From: Ariolimax columbianus
Taxonomy: Eukaryota > Mollusca > Gastropoda > Stylommatophora > Arionidae
Assembly (NCBI GenBank): GCA_036924085.1
Contig: JAVGWX010000011.1
Span: forward strand, 13,828,318-13,892,317
DNA length: 64,000 nucleotides
Direction: 5' to 3'
In this document: positions 10,845 through 20,944 of the stretch, one piece after another
How positions within the stretch are numbered: position 1 is the stretch's first letter
Layout: each line of letters opens with the position of its first letter
The notes under the pieces: model-generated
Databases searched by the model: none
What the model was told of the DNA's origin: nothing
Seen by the model: only the letters and a program-made list of their open reading frames with translations
Program-made: the position numbers and the translations under genes

Positions 10845-11662
10845 TTTCATTTCAAGACACTTTCTCTTGTTTGAGCTCATCAATGTCATGACACTTTCTC
10901 TTGCTTAAGCTCATCAATTTCAAGACACTTTCTCTTGCTTGAGCTCATCAATTTCAAGACTTACTGTTTCTCTTGTTTGAGCTCATCAATGTCATGACAC
11001 TTTCTCTTGCTTGAGCTCATCAATTTCAAGACACTTTCTCTTGCTTGAGCTCATCAATTTCATGACACTTTCTCTTGGTTGAGCTCATCAATTTCATGAC
11101 ACTATCTCTTGCTTGAGCTCATCAATTTCATGACACTTTCTCTTGCTTGAGCTCATCAATTTCAAGACTTACTGTTTCTCTTGCTTGAGCTCATCAATTT
11201 CATGACACTTTCTCTTCCTTGAGCTCATCAATTTCAAGACTGACTGTTTTTCTTGCTTCAGCTCATCAATTTCATGACACTCTCTCTTCCTTGAGCTCAT
11301 CAATTTCAAGACTTACTGTTTCTCTTGCTTGAGCTCATCAATTTCAAGACTTACTGTTTCTCTTGCTTGATCTCATCAATTTTAAGACTTACTGTTTCTC
11401 TTGCTTGATCTCATCAATTTCATGACACTTTCTCTTGCTTGAGCTCATCAATTTCAAGACACTTTCTCTTGCTTGAGCTCATCAATTTTAAGACACTTTC
11501 TCTTGCTTGACCTCATCAATTTCAAGACACTTTCTCTTGCTTGACCTCACCAATTTCAAGACTTACTATTTCTCTTGCTTGACCTCATCAATTTCAAGGC
11601 ATTTTCTCTTGCTTGACCTCATCAATTTCAAGACTTACTATTTCTCTTGCTTGAGCTCATGT
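10845..11662. repeat. 34/38-bp minisatellite, about 23 units
   Basis: Unit CTCATCAATTTCAAGACA followed by CTTTCTCTTGCTTGAG (34 bp). A second unit type replaces GACACTTTC with GACTTACTGTTTC, adding 4 bases. The two lengths alternate irregularly, and TTCATG/TTCAAG and GAG/GAC variants give a mosaic. The pyrimidine-rich plus strand is striking. Confidence 0.95.
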
Positions 11663-11689
11663 AGACATTGCTCAATTCCTTTGACGATG

Positions 11690-12110
11690 TAACTGGGAAT
11701 GACTGAATCATCAACAAAATTTTACATTAGAGATGATTTAATACAGGTTTATAAGATAATCAACGGACAATATAAAATAAACTATAACAAATTTTTTTTC
11801 AAAGTACAGCCGTTTACTAGAAGAAAAGATGTCGGCTAGAAATTAATTTAAAAAAAGGTCCAGATTATATATTAGGAATTATGTTTTTTTAGTCAGAGAG
11901 TGATGAATGCTTGGAATGCATTGGTACAGGAAATAGTGGAGACCGGGGCAATTAATATTTCAAGAATAAATTAGATGCGTAGTTATTTTTAGATCAAGGG
12001 AAGTAAAAGAAACAGATTCTGCAGAGTCTTCTAAACCAGTATACAGATTCTGAAGAGTCCTCTAAACGAGTATACAGACTTTGCAGATGAGCGTGTATCT
12101 ATCTTTTATG
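11690..12110 (+). mobile_element. CR1-like LINE, 3' end
   Basis: The plus strand reads DLIQVYKIINGQ, later FFSQRVMNAWNAL (after a frameshift in a T-run), then a 3' UTR with two and a half tandem copies of a 31-bp piece around TCTGCAGAGTCTTCTAAACC (12012-12090). The reading frame is broken several times. Same family as 28-272. Confidence 0.8.
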
Positions 12111-12229
12111 ATTCCTTTATTTTCTTACATTTAGTCGTCTAAAGACTTCCTCAGTGGCAGCTGCGAACAGTTTTGAGGAGAGTGTATCATCTAACGTTTT
12201 ATTTTTGTGATGGTTGATCAGTGAAATAT

Positions 12230-12625
12230 GGTAATCTCGATTGAACAGTGTCCATTTATTTCTTGTATCAGATGCGCATGAGTATCTTGAATACATTTGA
12301 TTTCTCAGACACCCGCCAATGCAGTTATTTCATTGCTGTATACGGATTTTTCAAGGTGTTTTCCAAATGGTGTTGCCGTGAACAATTATTGTGTAAATGC
12401 TATTAGTTAACATGTTGATTGTGCAAATAAAATGTTTCCTGTCTCAATGATTATGTGTATCGTATGTTTCATTGCAAAGATGATCAGATGAAAGTGTTTC
12501 TCTTGACGCAATGCTTGCGCAACTGATATATGTCATGTTATAACAGATGTGGTATATATACTTGGAATCCTGGTATTCAAACAGGCATATCTGGGTCTAG
12601 GTAGCCAAAGGTTTCCGCTTCCCGC
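12230..12625 (+). mobile_element. Element C, second copy
   Basis: Degenerate ATTGTGTAAATGCTATTAG and CAATGATTATGTGTATCG units, ending in CCTGGTATTCAAACAGGC and TAGGTAGCCAAAGG like 10195-10235. Boundaries are uncertain. Confidence 0.5.
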
Positions 12626-12664
12626 AGTATGTATTTTACAACTTCCTGCGGTGTACTAGGCCGG

Positions 12665-12706
12665 GGGTTGGAAGGGGGGGGGGGGGGGTTGGGGGGGGGG
12701 GGGTTT
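12665..12706 (+). repeat. Poly-G tract
   Basis: Runs of 10 and 12 or more G separated by TT. Such a tract could form a G-quadruplex, and its length is likely to be poorly determined by sequencing. Confidence 0.9.
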
Positions 12707-12869
12707 TACAAATAATTTAGGTACATTTTTTACTTGAATTTTTGAATTGTTTTCCGGCAGCGACCGTTTAGCCTACTTTTTTCGGTTCCTAACAGCTAGG
12801 GTATTTTTTTACGTGCTCGACATTGAACACTGGCGTCTGATCGCACTACACAGAGATCAGGGGAATTGT

Positions 12870-13035
12870 TACCATAAGCGTTCGAAGAGTGTCAGACCGA
12901 AAGGTGCAACTATCGTAGTCAAGCTGTAAACTAGCCATACAACGCATTCCGTTCTCCGGACTACATCTTGCTACTTGCCTGTTCAGGGCTTTGTAGCAGG
13001 AGATTGAGAACGGACACAGAAGAAAAGTTACCAGA
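12870..13035 (+). mobile_element. Element B, 3' part
   Basis: AGACCGAAAGGTGCAAC, GTCAAGCTGTAAACTA, CAACGCATTCCGTTCTCC and GAGATTGAGAACGGACAC appear in element B order with an A/G-rich tail. 5'-truncated. Confidence 0.8.
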
Positions 13036-13054
13036 AGATCCATATGAAAGAAAT

Positions 13055-13135
13055 ACCGGTGTCCACCGTAATTCGAACCCGCGAACCTCTCGCACCCAAC
13101 GCGGACACCTTACCTGAAGACCACGGAGTCAAGTG
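13055..13135 (-). mobile_element. tRNA-like SINE head
   Basis: The minus strand contains CGTGGTCTTCAGGTAAGG (A-box-like) and GCGGGTTCGAATTACGG (B-box) at the spacing of a tRNA. No CCA-adjacent acceptor pairing was verified, so a SINE head is more likely than a functional tRNA gene. Confidence 0.5.
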
Positions 13136-13189
13136 TCTATTGAGACGGAAATTAAGACTAAGTTTTATTGGCAAGTAAAGTATTTATGA

Positions 13190-13800
13190 GAAAAACAGAA
13201 ATTGCTAACCTCAAAAAATATCAGGAGAGTACTAAGAACAAGTGTAATCGCTACTTGTGTATGACCAATTGCACTGTATAGGTCTGAAACATGGACAAAG
13301 AAGGATAAAACAAGTTTGGAAGCGTTTGATCAAATTGAATGTTCAAGTGAATGTGGCACTACTATTGAATGGAAAGAGTGAGTTGGACCGAAAGAAGATG
13401 CAATAACATTGTACTCACGGAAGAATAAAGCTTGGAAGAAATATGTAGATGATGGAAAGTCTAATGAAGCATATTTAAAGTATTTGGAAATACCAAAAAA
13501 ATCTTAGAAAGTAAATAAATTTGTATAGATTGACTTTGAAAAACAAAAAATATCAAAACAAATAGGAAGAGTTTTGTTTCCTAAGTTAGACATAAACAGA
13601 GAACAAAAGACACAGTAGGCTCACTCCAAGATAGTTCGGGAAATATAATAAGAAAACTAGAGGGCATATCTTCAAATTATTTAAAAAGACAGGTCCAGAT
13701 TGGAAATTAGGAAACATTTCTTCAGTCAGAGAGTGGGGAATGCTTGGAATGCATTGCCACAGGATGTGATAGAGGCAAGGTCAGTTAATGCAAAAGGCGA
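13190..13800 (+). mobile_element. CR1-like LINE, internally deleted fragments
   Basis: Three plus-strand pieces in a row. At 13270-13330 there is an RT C-terminal motif, YRSETWTKKD. At 13425-13560 there is the region between endonuclease and RT domains of CR1-type elements, NKAWKKYVDDGKSNEAYLKY then IDFEKQ. At 13640-13800 there is the CR1 3' end (KRQVQIGN, then the SQRVGNAWNALPQ equivalent after frameshifts). The whole RT core is missing between the second and third pieces. Confidence 0.6.
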
Positions 13801-14052
13801 AAGTTGACCTTGTATGGCCAATTATCGTGGTGCGGGTCTTGCAAATACCATACTAAGGGCACAGTACGGGCAGGCAAAGGCGAGGACGTGCGAGAAAACA
13901 AAGCGAAGACAACATCCATGAATGGACTAACCTACGACCCGGAGAGGCACTAAAAGCAACCGCAGACAGATAGGGATTGCGCAGGATTGTGGAGGTGTCA
14001 GCAGGGGTTCCCCAGCGTTCTCAAGAGGTCATGGGATGAACTGAACTGATAC
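13801..14052 (+). mobile_element. RTE-like LINE, 3' end
   Basis: GLANTILRAQYGQAKARTCE followed by frame-broken sequence corresponds to the end of the polyprotein seen at 24465-25440 (minus) and 47158-47370 (minus). The 3' UTR ends with GGGATGAACTGAACTGAT, a short TGAAC repeat in place of the TGACC repeat of the other copies. Confidence 0.7.
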
Positions 14053-14297
14053 CGCTCTTCCACGTACGAAGAGTCATGACAGCTACCTTGCGAATAAACC
14101 TATGCCACCAAATACGTTGGCAATTGTAGCTAGTGACGCTCTGTACAGGACATGCCTCTTGCATGCACCAACAATACATTGTCTCTCTTCTTCATTTTTT
14201 GCATCACGTTACCCAAGGTGAAAGGGGTGGGGAGGGGGTAACTGTCGAAGGTCAGGACGGAGGAGAGACACTATTGCTCGGATGTGTTTTTGGGGGG
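14053..14297. other. No recognised feature
   Basis: No gene or repeat recognised. Confidence 0.4.
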
Positions 14298-14616
14298 AAC
14301 ATAATAATAATAATGTTCGCTTAGGCGGTTGAGGCCGTTTGCTTTGGGTCCAGGCCTCATCCAGAGTGGAGCTGAAGGCTGCTTTCTGCTGGAGTCATAC
14401 TGTAGGGAAGATGGTCTCTTTTGCGCCTCCATCCGGTCGGGGGAAAACTTTTGGAGCTGAGGAACTACTTGTGTAGTATATTGTGGGACGGTATTTTCTG
14501 ATCCAGTCGTACGACTTGACCGAACAAAGAAACTTGGCGGTGGCCTAGTGTTTCAGAGATTGAGAGGAGCCTTAGCAGAAACCTCCTTGGTGTGAATGTT
14601 GTTGTACCATCGGATG

Positions 14617-15232
14617 GGGACGAAGCCTAACGTCTGGTCAGGCACAACATTCTGATCAGACACATTAGTCAGGGTCAGGCAAAATATACTGACCAAGACC
14701 CTCACCTCAGCTTCCCCGCAGCATTCCTTGGAAACGTGCTGTTTTCTGTCTGGCTAATGAGGTGAGGGATCGACGTCATCCCGGTTGTAGTAAGCGACAC
14801 ATACATGATGCCAAGCATAGCACCGCCGCCTGGATGACCCCGGTCCATCTTCATCAGTACACTCGGGATGTGAAGAAAGCTACTGCAACCCGTCACTTAA
14901 CGTCTTTTTCAGGGCGCACAAGAGAGTAAACCTACTCGCGTAGCGCAGTGGTTAGCGCGCTGGCTTCGTATATGAGTGGTCCTGGGTTCATTCCCCAGTT
15001 GAGGCGGGAATGTTTTTTCAGACCGAAATGGTTCCCGGGTCGACCCAGCCTTAAATTGGTACCGATTCAGACCGGGAAGTAAAACCGGCGAGAGACAGGA
15101 GATGGCTACCGCCCTCATATAGCCGAGCCTTTGAAATGTGAGATCAGTAACACTTCACACCCCTACAGCAGTAATGCTATAGGTTACTTTACTACTTATT
15201 GTGGGCATTCGAAACAAACAAACAACAACATG
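14617..15232 (+). mobile_element. Element A, copy 3, with perfect TSD
   Basis: Complete element A with GTCTGGTCAGGCACAAC and one further 5' unit, the body blocks and a 3' end GCATTCGAAACAAACAAAC plus AACAACAACA. A perfect 10-bp duplication CCATCGGATG lies at 14607-14616 and 15233-15242, and the LINE D sequence continues across it. The TSD and AAC tail show that element A moves by target-primed reverse transcription. SINE2 is nested inside. Confidence 0.85.
14937..15187 (+). mobile_element. SINE2 (tRNA-derived) nested in element A
   Basis: Head CGCGTAGCGCAGTGGTTAGC with B-box GGGTTCATTCCCC, body with GGTCGACCCAGCC, AGAGACAGGAGATGGCTACC and ATAGCCGAGCCTTTG. It splits element A near its 3' end; TAAACCTACT (14927-14936) and TTTACTACT (15188-15196) are the two halves of a slightly diverged TSD. 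The other element A copies read straight through this point. Confidence 0.85.
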
Positions 15233-15545
15233 CCATCGGATGCCCCGGATACGCGCTGGTTGCACATGGGGAAGGCCTCCAGTCTGGACATGACATATTT
15301 CAATGATGTCCCGGTTTCGGAGCAGTAAGACAGGACTGGCGATACGCAGGACTTGTAGATGTGGATCTTTGTTTCAAAGGAGATCTTGCCTTAACTTCAT
15401 ACGCGTTGAAGTTCGTGCATAACAAACGCAGCTAGTCCGATCCGCATTGACCTATCGGGACCTCTGCGCCCCTCGGATGGTATCAGGCTGCCGAGGTAGA
15501 AGAATTCTTTGGAGTCCTCAACAATATGACATTAAGTATAAATTC

Positions 15546-15655
15546 CCCGGGGGTGTGTGTCTGAAATCTTCTTCTCCGTTCGCTCTCAACCTTCCGCTAC
15601 CAATCTCTGAAAAGGCTTCGTAAGTATCAGATCAGGATGTTGTCCGGAGAACGGC
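15546..15655 (-). mobile_element. Element B fragment
   Basis: CTTCTTCTCCGTTCGCTCTC, TTCCGCTACCAATCTCTG and TTGTCCGGAGAACGG are the 3' part of element B in minus orientation. It abuts the tail of the next LINE D copy directly. Confidence 0.7.
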
Positions 15656-16080
15656 ATAATAATAATAATAATAATAATAATGTTCGCTTAGACGTCTGAG
15701 GTCCGTTGCGTCGGTTGGCCACATCCATGACCCCCAACTGTGGCGTGGTTCCAAGCTTCGTCCAGGGCGAAGGAGGAGGTTGCTACTTGCTGGAGCCATA
15801 CTGTTCGGAGACGGCCCGCTTCTGCGCCTCCAGCCGGTCGGGGGAAGAGTTTTGGGGCTGAGGAACGACTTGTGTAGGATATTGTGGGCAGGAGTTTCTT
15901 GGTCCAGCTGTACAACATGACCGAACAAAATACTCGGCTCCGGTCAAGTGTTTCGGAAATTAGGTGGAGGCCTGGTTTAGCAGAGGCCTCTGTGTTCCTG
16001 ATGTAGTCATGCTATCGGATACGCCCTGGTTGTGCGTGTGAAAGATCTCCAGTCTCAACATATCATGATTCAGCAATGTA
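15656..16080 (-). mobile_element. LINE D, C-terminal RT fragment, copy 2
   Basis: The minus strand has FGHVVQLDQETPAHNILHKS, GWRRRSGP and WLQQVAT in shifting frames, the layout of LINE RT C-termini (family knowledge). It ends in an (ATT)n tail, (TAA)n on the plus strand at 15656-15680. The 98-codon open frame is 15632-15928. It aligns with copy 1 without the element A insertion, showing the empty site as CTATCGGATACG at 16011-16024. Confidence 0.8.
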
Positions 16081-16084
16081 ATTG

Positions 16085-16150
16085 TGGAGAACGGAATGTA
16101 TTAACTTAACTTAACGTTTTTATACTGGATTAGAAGAGTTTTTAGTACCG
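16085..16150 (-). mobile_element. CR1-like LINE, extreme 3' tail
   Basis: ATTAACTTAACTTAACG followed by TTTTTATACTGGATTAGAAG is the (GTTAA)n tail and last 30 bases of the CR1-like family. Confidence 0.65.
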
Positions 16151-16790
16151 GGTTCTGCTGCGCAGTTGTCTTTGCTGAATAGAACAGCCGCAATGAATCA
16201 GCCCTGGGATGAAATACTGAACCGACTGTGCTTATAAAAAACAGGTCCTATTTGGGAGTTCAGGCAAGAACAGACCAGGGCCTTTTTGTGAAAGTGTTAA
16301 GTACGACAAATCTACCGGCCACGCTGATCGTGCGGCAAGGCGGGTGTGCTATTTTGTAACCCGTGCAGGCTGTAGAGCCTATCTCTTCACTTTCTTTTCT
16401 GTCGTCACAAGTTTGTTTTCCGTGAGCTTATAATTCTCTTTCCTAGGCGATTGTCGTAGCTCTTTTGTTAATTAATTCCCTGCAGTATTGTCCACGTCCG
16501 AGCCGAAAACACTCAAAAGTTTGTTTGTGCGTGTTTTCGTTCGAAAATCGCCACCTTTTCAACAATGTCACGGACGGAGAGGGCGTGTCTTATTACGTGT
16601 GTACCAAAGGCGGGACACTAGCGACACAAGTTTCTTTGTCTAGCAGAGGGAAGTAACACGAGCAAGCGATTGTGTGTGTTTCAGAACCCAGGGCAGAGTT
16701 AACGCACGTTTGTGGAGTCGGCGTCATTTTCATGCTCGCTGTGTAGATACCGCAACTTGTTCGTTGATCGTCAAATGAAGGGCCCGATTT
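16151..16790. other. No recognised feature
   Basis: Relatively GC-balanced, with no recognised ORF or repeat. A 63-codon frame (16465-16656) has no familiar motif. Confidence 0.4.
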
Positions 16791-16791
16791 C

Positions 16792-17650
16792 TCTCACATA
16801 GGCCACAGTTTGGATACATCTTCTTTGTTCATTCTCAGATTCAGGTCCCGGTTTCTTTTATAAAGGACACAGTTGTTTGTAAGGCTGTTTTCTCCAGACA
16901 TGTCTTGCAAGGCCAGCATTGGTCTATCTTTTCCTGCGTGAGCATGCAGCTTTGTAGGATGTGTTCCACGGTCATGGTATGCTCCCCACATGAACACTTG
17001 TCATCTGTCCCAAACCTCATTTTGTTGTAAAGATGACCCTTGAGTCTGTTATGAATAGTTCTCAGTCTGAGCTGATGACTTGCTCGTCTCTAGTTAAGTT
17101 AAAGTAGCTGTCTAATTTTCTGAAGTCGGGGTGTTGATCAGCCCATTTTCCCTGAAGTTGGCTTTAATTATTGTCTTGGCCTCATCATATGTGATGCTCA
17201 TGTCTGCTTGTGGGGATGCTCCTCCACTCTTTGCTAGTTTGTCGGCAGCTTCATTGCCTTCAATATTACAGAGAAATGGGATCAACTGTATGACCAACCT
17301 TAGGTGTTCTGCTGAGAGCTGTGTCATGGAGAACATACATTGCTCGAGATCTTCATCTTTGTGTTATTTTAGCGCTTCTAATACTGACGGGGCATCAGTC
17401 AGGAATACTATGTTTTCTTGGTGAATATCTTTATTTGGGATTACGAGCTCAGCTGCGGCCTTCAGTGCCTCTGCTTCCCCAGGAAAGAAAATGGAGTATG
17501 ATCCCATTTTTATTAATATTCTAGTTTTTCTTCTCCATTCCTTAATTTGTAAAAGACCCCTCCAACTCCTTTGGATGTGGCTTTGTTAGATGAGCCATAT
17601 GTATATGCGTGTATCCATGTTTATGGTGGGCATACTCTCTTAAGATATGC
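16792..17650 (-). mobile_element. LINE F, RNase H and zinc-knuckle region, copy 1
   Basis: On the minus strand, 17620 downwards gives the start of an RNase HI domain, then CNIEGNEAADKLAKSGGAS (17270-17210), then a region equivalent to REQVIFRLRTGHSRL, the zinc-knuckle area (C-x-H-x4-C remnants) and FIKETGT near the end, with a tail at AACAAAGAAG. RNase H of LINEs removes template RNA during insertion (family knowledge). The GNEAAD aspartate is kept here although WIPSHC has become LIPFLC. Several frame breaks are present. It aligns with 57580-58400. Confidence 0.85.
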
Positions 17651-17807
17651 TTCTGACGATCAGTGTTTCCAAGAATAATACTATCACCTTGTCGTGGTGG
17701 TTGAGCGCTTCCCGGTGAGCGATGCCTGCGGTAACGTATGCTACAAACTAACTGGACAGGTCACTGGATAATTGCCAGATTGAGAATGGCAGCAGCCCGG
17801 CAGATAG

Positions 17808-18120
17808 TGCTCAAGAGGTCAGGAAGACAGATCGCCCAGCAGAGGGAAAACTCTTCACCGAGTCTTGGCAGATGGAGCTCAAGAGTCCAGGAAGACAGAC
17901 CGCCCAGCAGAGGGAAAACTTTTCACCGAGTCTTGGCAGATGGAGCTCAAGAGTCCAGGAAGACAGACCGCCCAGCAGAGGGAAAACTCTTCACCGAGTC
18001 TTGGCAGATGGGACTCAAGAGTCCAGGAAGACAGCCCATTTAGGAAAGGGACAACTCTTCAGCAAGTTTTTGCAGATGGTGCTCAAGAGCCCAGGAAGAC
18101 AGCCCATCTAGGAGAGGGAA
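17808..18120. repeat. 68-bp tandem repeat, about 4.6 units
   Basis: Units contain GGAAGACAGACCGCCCAGCA, GAGGGAAAACTCTTCACCG and AGTCTTGGCAGATGGAGC. The last unit is diverged. Because 68 is not divisible by 3, all three frames become partly open (frames of 79-101 codons at 17738-18149), which is a by-product of the repeat and not evidence of a gene. Confidence 0.9.
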
Positions 18121-18589
18121 AAGTCCCCTTATACGTGTCATGCGCGTAAAATAATCCTTGGCATTTGAAAATAACCAAACATTCTCTAGATATACATTGT
18201 ACAGGTAACGAAATTATACCCAGCAGAGGCCTGAATATAGACCGAAAGGGGGAGGGGTGGGGGGGGGGGGGTCTCCCCCTCTATCACACAGAGACACAAC
18301 CAGGCCTACCATATGTTTGTCAGTAGACTAAGTATATGCAAACAAATGACTTGAACACTCCCTGTGTAGGAGAGTGACTAAGCAAGCAAGTAAGTCCTTT
18401 AAAGCGTCAAGAATGTGAAAGACCGTTTCAGATTACCTATTGTTACGCTCCGCACGTATAGTTTGTGCCAATATCTACCAACCTTAAATATAGGATCGCT
18501 TCGGTATGAAAAAAGAGATTCATTTTTAACCCTTGGCTTTGTCTTGCTCTTCTGCAGTTACCAGAAGTCGTTATTAAATCCTAGACCTG
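18121..18589. other. No recognised feature; poly-G at 18247-18270
   Basis: Only a poly-G tract of about 20 residues interrupted by single T is notable. No gene recognised. Confidence 0.45.
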
Positions 18590-18890
18590 GATCCTGTCTC
18601 GCATTCCATGGTGACCTTTGGCCGGTTCTTGTCGTTGTTAATGCTAAATGTACTTGAGTTAGGTTTTCTTGATGACATTCTTTCGAAGCGGGTTACGATG
18701 GCTCTTCTTAAACTACGAAACGTACTCAAGAAGGTGGACCAGAGTTCTCCTAGCGGTATTGCACATACGAGGCTCTTCAAGAAGCTTACCAACATCAGCA
18801 TTGCAGTGGCAATACCTACTTCGTTGGCCAGACTGCTGTAACACAGCCTGTTCATACGTGCACGAACGAGGACATGACGTAAACCTGATT
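18590..18890 (-). mobile_element. Element A, diverged copy
   Basis: Blocks such as AGAAGGTGGACCAGAGTTCT, TGCACATACGAGGCT and ACCTACTTCGTTGGCCAG follow the minus-strand order of element A (GAAGGTGGACCGGGGTCCTC ... CCTCACCTCGTTGGCCAAGC). Divergence is high. ORFs on both strands here (up to 94 codons) are shadows. Confidence 0.45.
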
Positions 18891-18944
18891 ATACTTCTCT
18901 TCAGAGAACAATTTATATTAGTTCGAAATTTCGTTAATCGAACT

Positions 18945-19130
18945 TTGTCATAACGCCGCCATTACTGTTTGACACATCTGTTCAATGCTTATGATTTATT
19001 AATTTATTGATTCATCTTATTGGCTCAAACGAAGCAAGATGTCATAACGCTACCATTACTGTTTGGCACATCTGTCCAATGCTAATGATTTATTGATTTA
19101 TTTATTAATTTATTCATTTTATTGGGTCAA
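18945..19130. repeat. Tandem duplication of about 92 bp
   Basis: GTCATAACGCCGCCATTACT with the following sequence through TTTATTGATTC is repeated as GTCATAACGCTACCATTACT and its continuation. About 85-90 percent identity by eye. Confidence 0.85.
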
Positions 19131-19134
19131 CAAA

Positions 19135-19315
19135 GGATTATTGTTGTTGTTGTTTAATGGCCATAGTGATTATGTTTACTTCTTCGTGCACCCTGAAAAG
19201 AACCTTATGTGGCGGGTTGCAGTAGCTTTTCTCGCATTCCGAACGGGCTGATGATGTGGACGGGGTCCTCCAGGTAAATGTGTTATGCTTGACTTCATCT
19301 GCGTGTCGTTCATTA
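19135..19315 (-). mobile_element. Element A, 3' fragment
   Basis: TTGTTGTTGTTGTTTAATGG (the AAC tail), ATGTGGCGGGTTGCAGTAGC and GGGGTCCTCCAGG, then GCTTGACTTCATCTGCGTGT are the 3' half of element A in minus orientation. Confidence 0.8.
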
Positions 19316-19559
19316 TTACATGAAAAGTATCTGGATAGTATTAGGATACCTAAAACCCACCCCTTGAATAATATATACCCAACAATTATCATAATACTGC
19401 CGGAGATTCGAAAAAGCGTCCCAGCAAATATCAAACGAAAAAACCTGGAGCATTACCCAAGACACACAATGTTTGGACATCAGGTGCAGAGCAAAAAGCA
19501 AAAGACTTACATCCAGACACAGATTCCTTAAATCAACAAAGCCGATACAGACAAGCCCT

Positions 19560-19800
19560 GAAAGCCGCTACATCGAATTGATGCAGGCCACAGTGATGGA
19601 ACTTTGGGAGGAACCTGCACCCGGACATCATCTACCATACACAACATGGAAGTCTCTAAACAGATTCTGAACTAGTGTAACACGATGCAAGAGGAATATG
19701 AAATTATGGGGATACACAGATGATAACACACGTGACTGTGGCACAATACAGGTCCCAGACCACCTGATGACCTGCTCCAACCTCCAGGAATCGTGCTGGA
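19560..19800 (+). mobile_element. LINE RT C-terminal zinc-knuckle fragment
   Basis: Plus-strand frame from about 19648: WKSLNRF, one in-frame stop, TSVTRCKRNMKLWGYTDD, then RDCGTIQVPDHLMTCSNL. The C-G-x-x-x-x-x-x-H-x-x-x-C pattern is the CCHC-type end of LINE polyproteins (family knowledge). 5'-truncated. Confidence 0.7.
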
Positions 19801-19804
19801 GGCA

Positions 19805-20005
19805 AATGACAAGGTTGTATTCACCAATGTTGCTGCTATAATATGTGAAGGTATCCACTTCATCCAGCATGGCTGGTTCCTTGAGCAAGGTATTGATTTT
19901 AAACAGCTTGGTTTTCTTCATGTTAATATTCAGTACCAGTTTGGCTGAATCCTCCATCACTTTGTGGAATTTGTTCTTGCATCTGCCTATGATTGTGTAA
20001 CAGCG
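19805..20005 (-). mobile_element. LINE RT thumb fragment
   Basis: The minus strand gives LNINMKKTKLFKIN and, a little later, VDTFTYYSSNIGEYN, matching the region after the RT active site (L-x-IN-x-KKTK ... FTYLGS). It abuts the opposite-strand fragment at 19560-19800, so the two came from separate events or an inversion. Confidence 0.65.
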
Positions 20006-20090
20006 GTACCAACCCGCCTGCATGTTTCAGGTAGACACGGGCTCTCGTACTTATCATACATGCAATTGAATATATACTGCAGCATACTAG

Positions 20091-20913
20091 CTCCATTCAG
20101 TCATGATTAACTCTTGTAGCTTTATTCAGTCATGATTGACTCTAGTTGCTCTTTTCAGTAACGATTGACTCTTGTAGCTCCATTCAGTCATGATTGACTC
20201 TAGTAGCCCCATTCAGTCATGATTGACTCTAGTTGTCCCTTTCAGTCATGATTGACTCTAGTAGCCCCATTCAGTCATGATTGACTCTAGTAGCCCCTTT
20301 CAGTTATGATTGACTCTAGTTGCCCATTTCTGTCATGATTGACTCTACTAGCCCCTTTCAGTCATGACTGACTCTAGTAGCCTTTCAGTCATGATTGACT
20401 CTAGTAGCCCCATTCATTCATGATTGACTCTAGTAGCCCCGTTCAGTCATGATTGACTCTAGTAGCCCCATTCAGTCATGATTGACTCTAGTTGCCCCTT
20501 TCAGTCATGATTGACTCTAGTAGCCCCATTCAGTCATGATTGACTCTAGTAGCCCCTTTCAGTTATGTTTGACTCTAGTTGCCCATTTATGTCATGATTG
20601 ACTCTACTAGCCCCTTTCAGTCATGACTGACTCTAGTAGCCTTTCAGTCATGATTGACTCTAGTAGCCCCATTCATTCATGATTGACTCTAGTAGCCCCG
20701 TTCAGTCATGATTGACTCTAGTAGCCCCATTCAGTCATGATTGACTCTACAGCTCTTTTCAGTCATGATTGACTCTAGTTGCTCATTTCTGTCATGATTG
20801 ACTCTAGTAGCCTTTCATTCATAACTGACTCTAGTAACCCTTTCAGTCATGACTGACTATAGTAGCCCTATCAGTCACGGCTGCCTATAGTAGCCCTTTC
20901 AGTCATGACTGGG
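20091..20913. repeat. 29-bp minisatellite, about 28 units
   Basis: Unit TAGTAGCCCCATTCAGTCAT followed by GATTGACTC. Some units are shortened (TAGTAGCCTTTCAG). A block containing the rare CATTCATTCA variant at 20411 recurs at 20670, 259 bp later with the same order of variants, showing a nine-unit block duplication. Related units in the opposite orientation occur at 45797-45925. Confidence 0.95.
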
Positions 20914-20944
20914 TAACGTGACCTTGGAGTGGTAATTCTACTAA

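Larger units (their letters stand above)
14298..15545 (-). mobile_element. LINE D, C-terminal RT fragment, copy 1 (split)
   Basis: On the minus strand, 15545 to 15233 reads EDSKEFFYLGSLIPSEGRRG, an RT thumb-region YLGS motif, later SPVLSYCSETG and SRLEAF. After the element A insertion, 14606 to 14298 gives the frame-broken end (GHVVRLDQ-type region, GWRRKR-like) and an (ATT)n tail at 14298-14314. Several frame breaks make it inactive. Element A copy 3 (14617-15232) interrupts it. Confidence 0.75.

Noticed and set aside
13055..13135. Functional tRNA gene on the minus strand
   Set aside because: tRNA-like boxes are present, but I could not establish acceptor-stem pairing; a SINE head is more economical.
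17738..18149. Overlapping ORFs of 79-101 codons
   Set aside because: They are by-products of a 68-bp tandem repeat; all three phases read the same peptide in turn.
18574..18855. 93-codon minus ORF as a membrane protein
   Set aside because: The DNA aligns block by block with element A in diverged form; the hydrophobic stretch is incidental.
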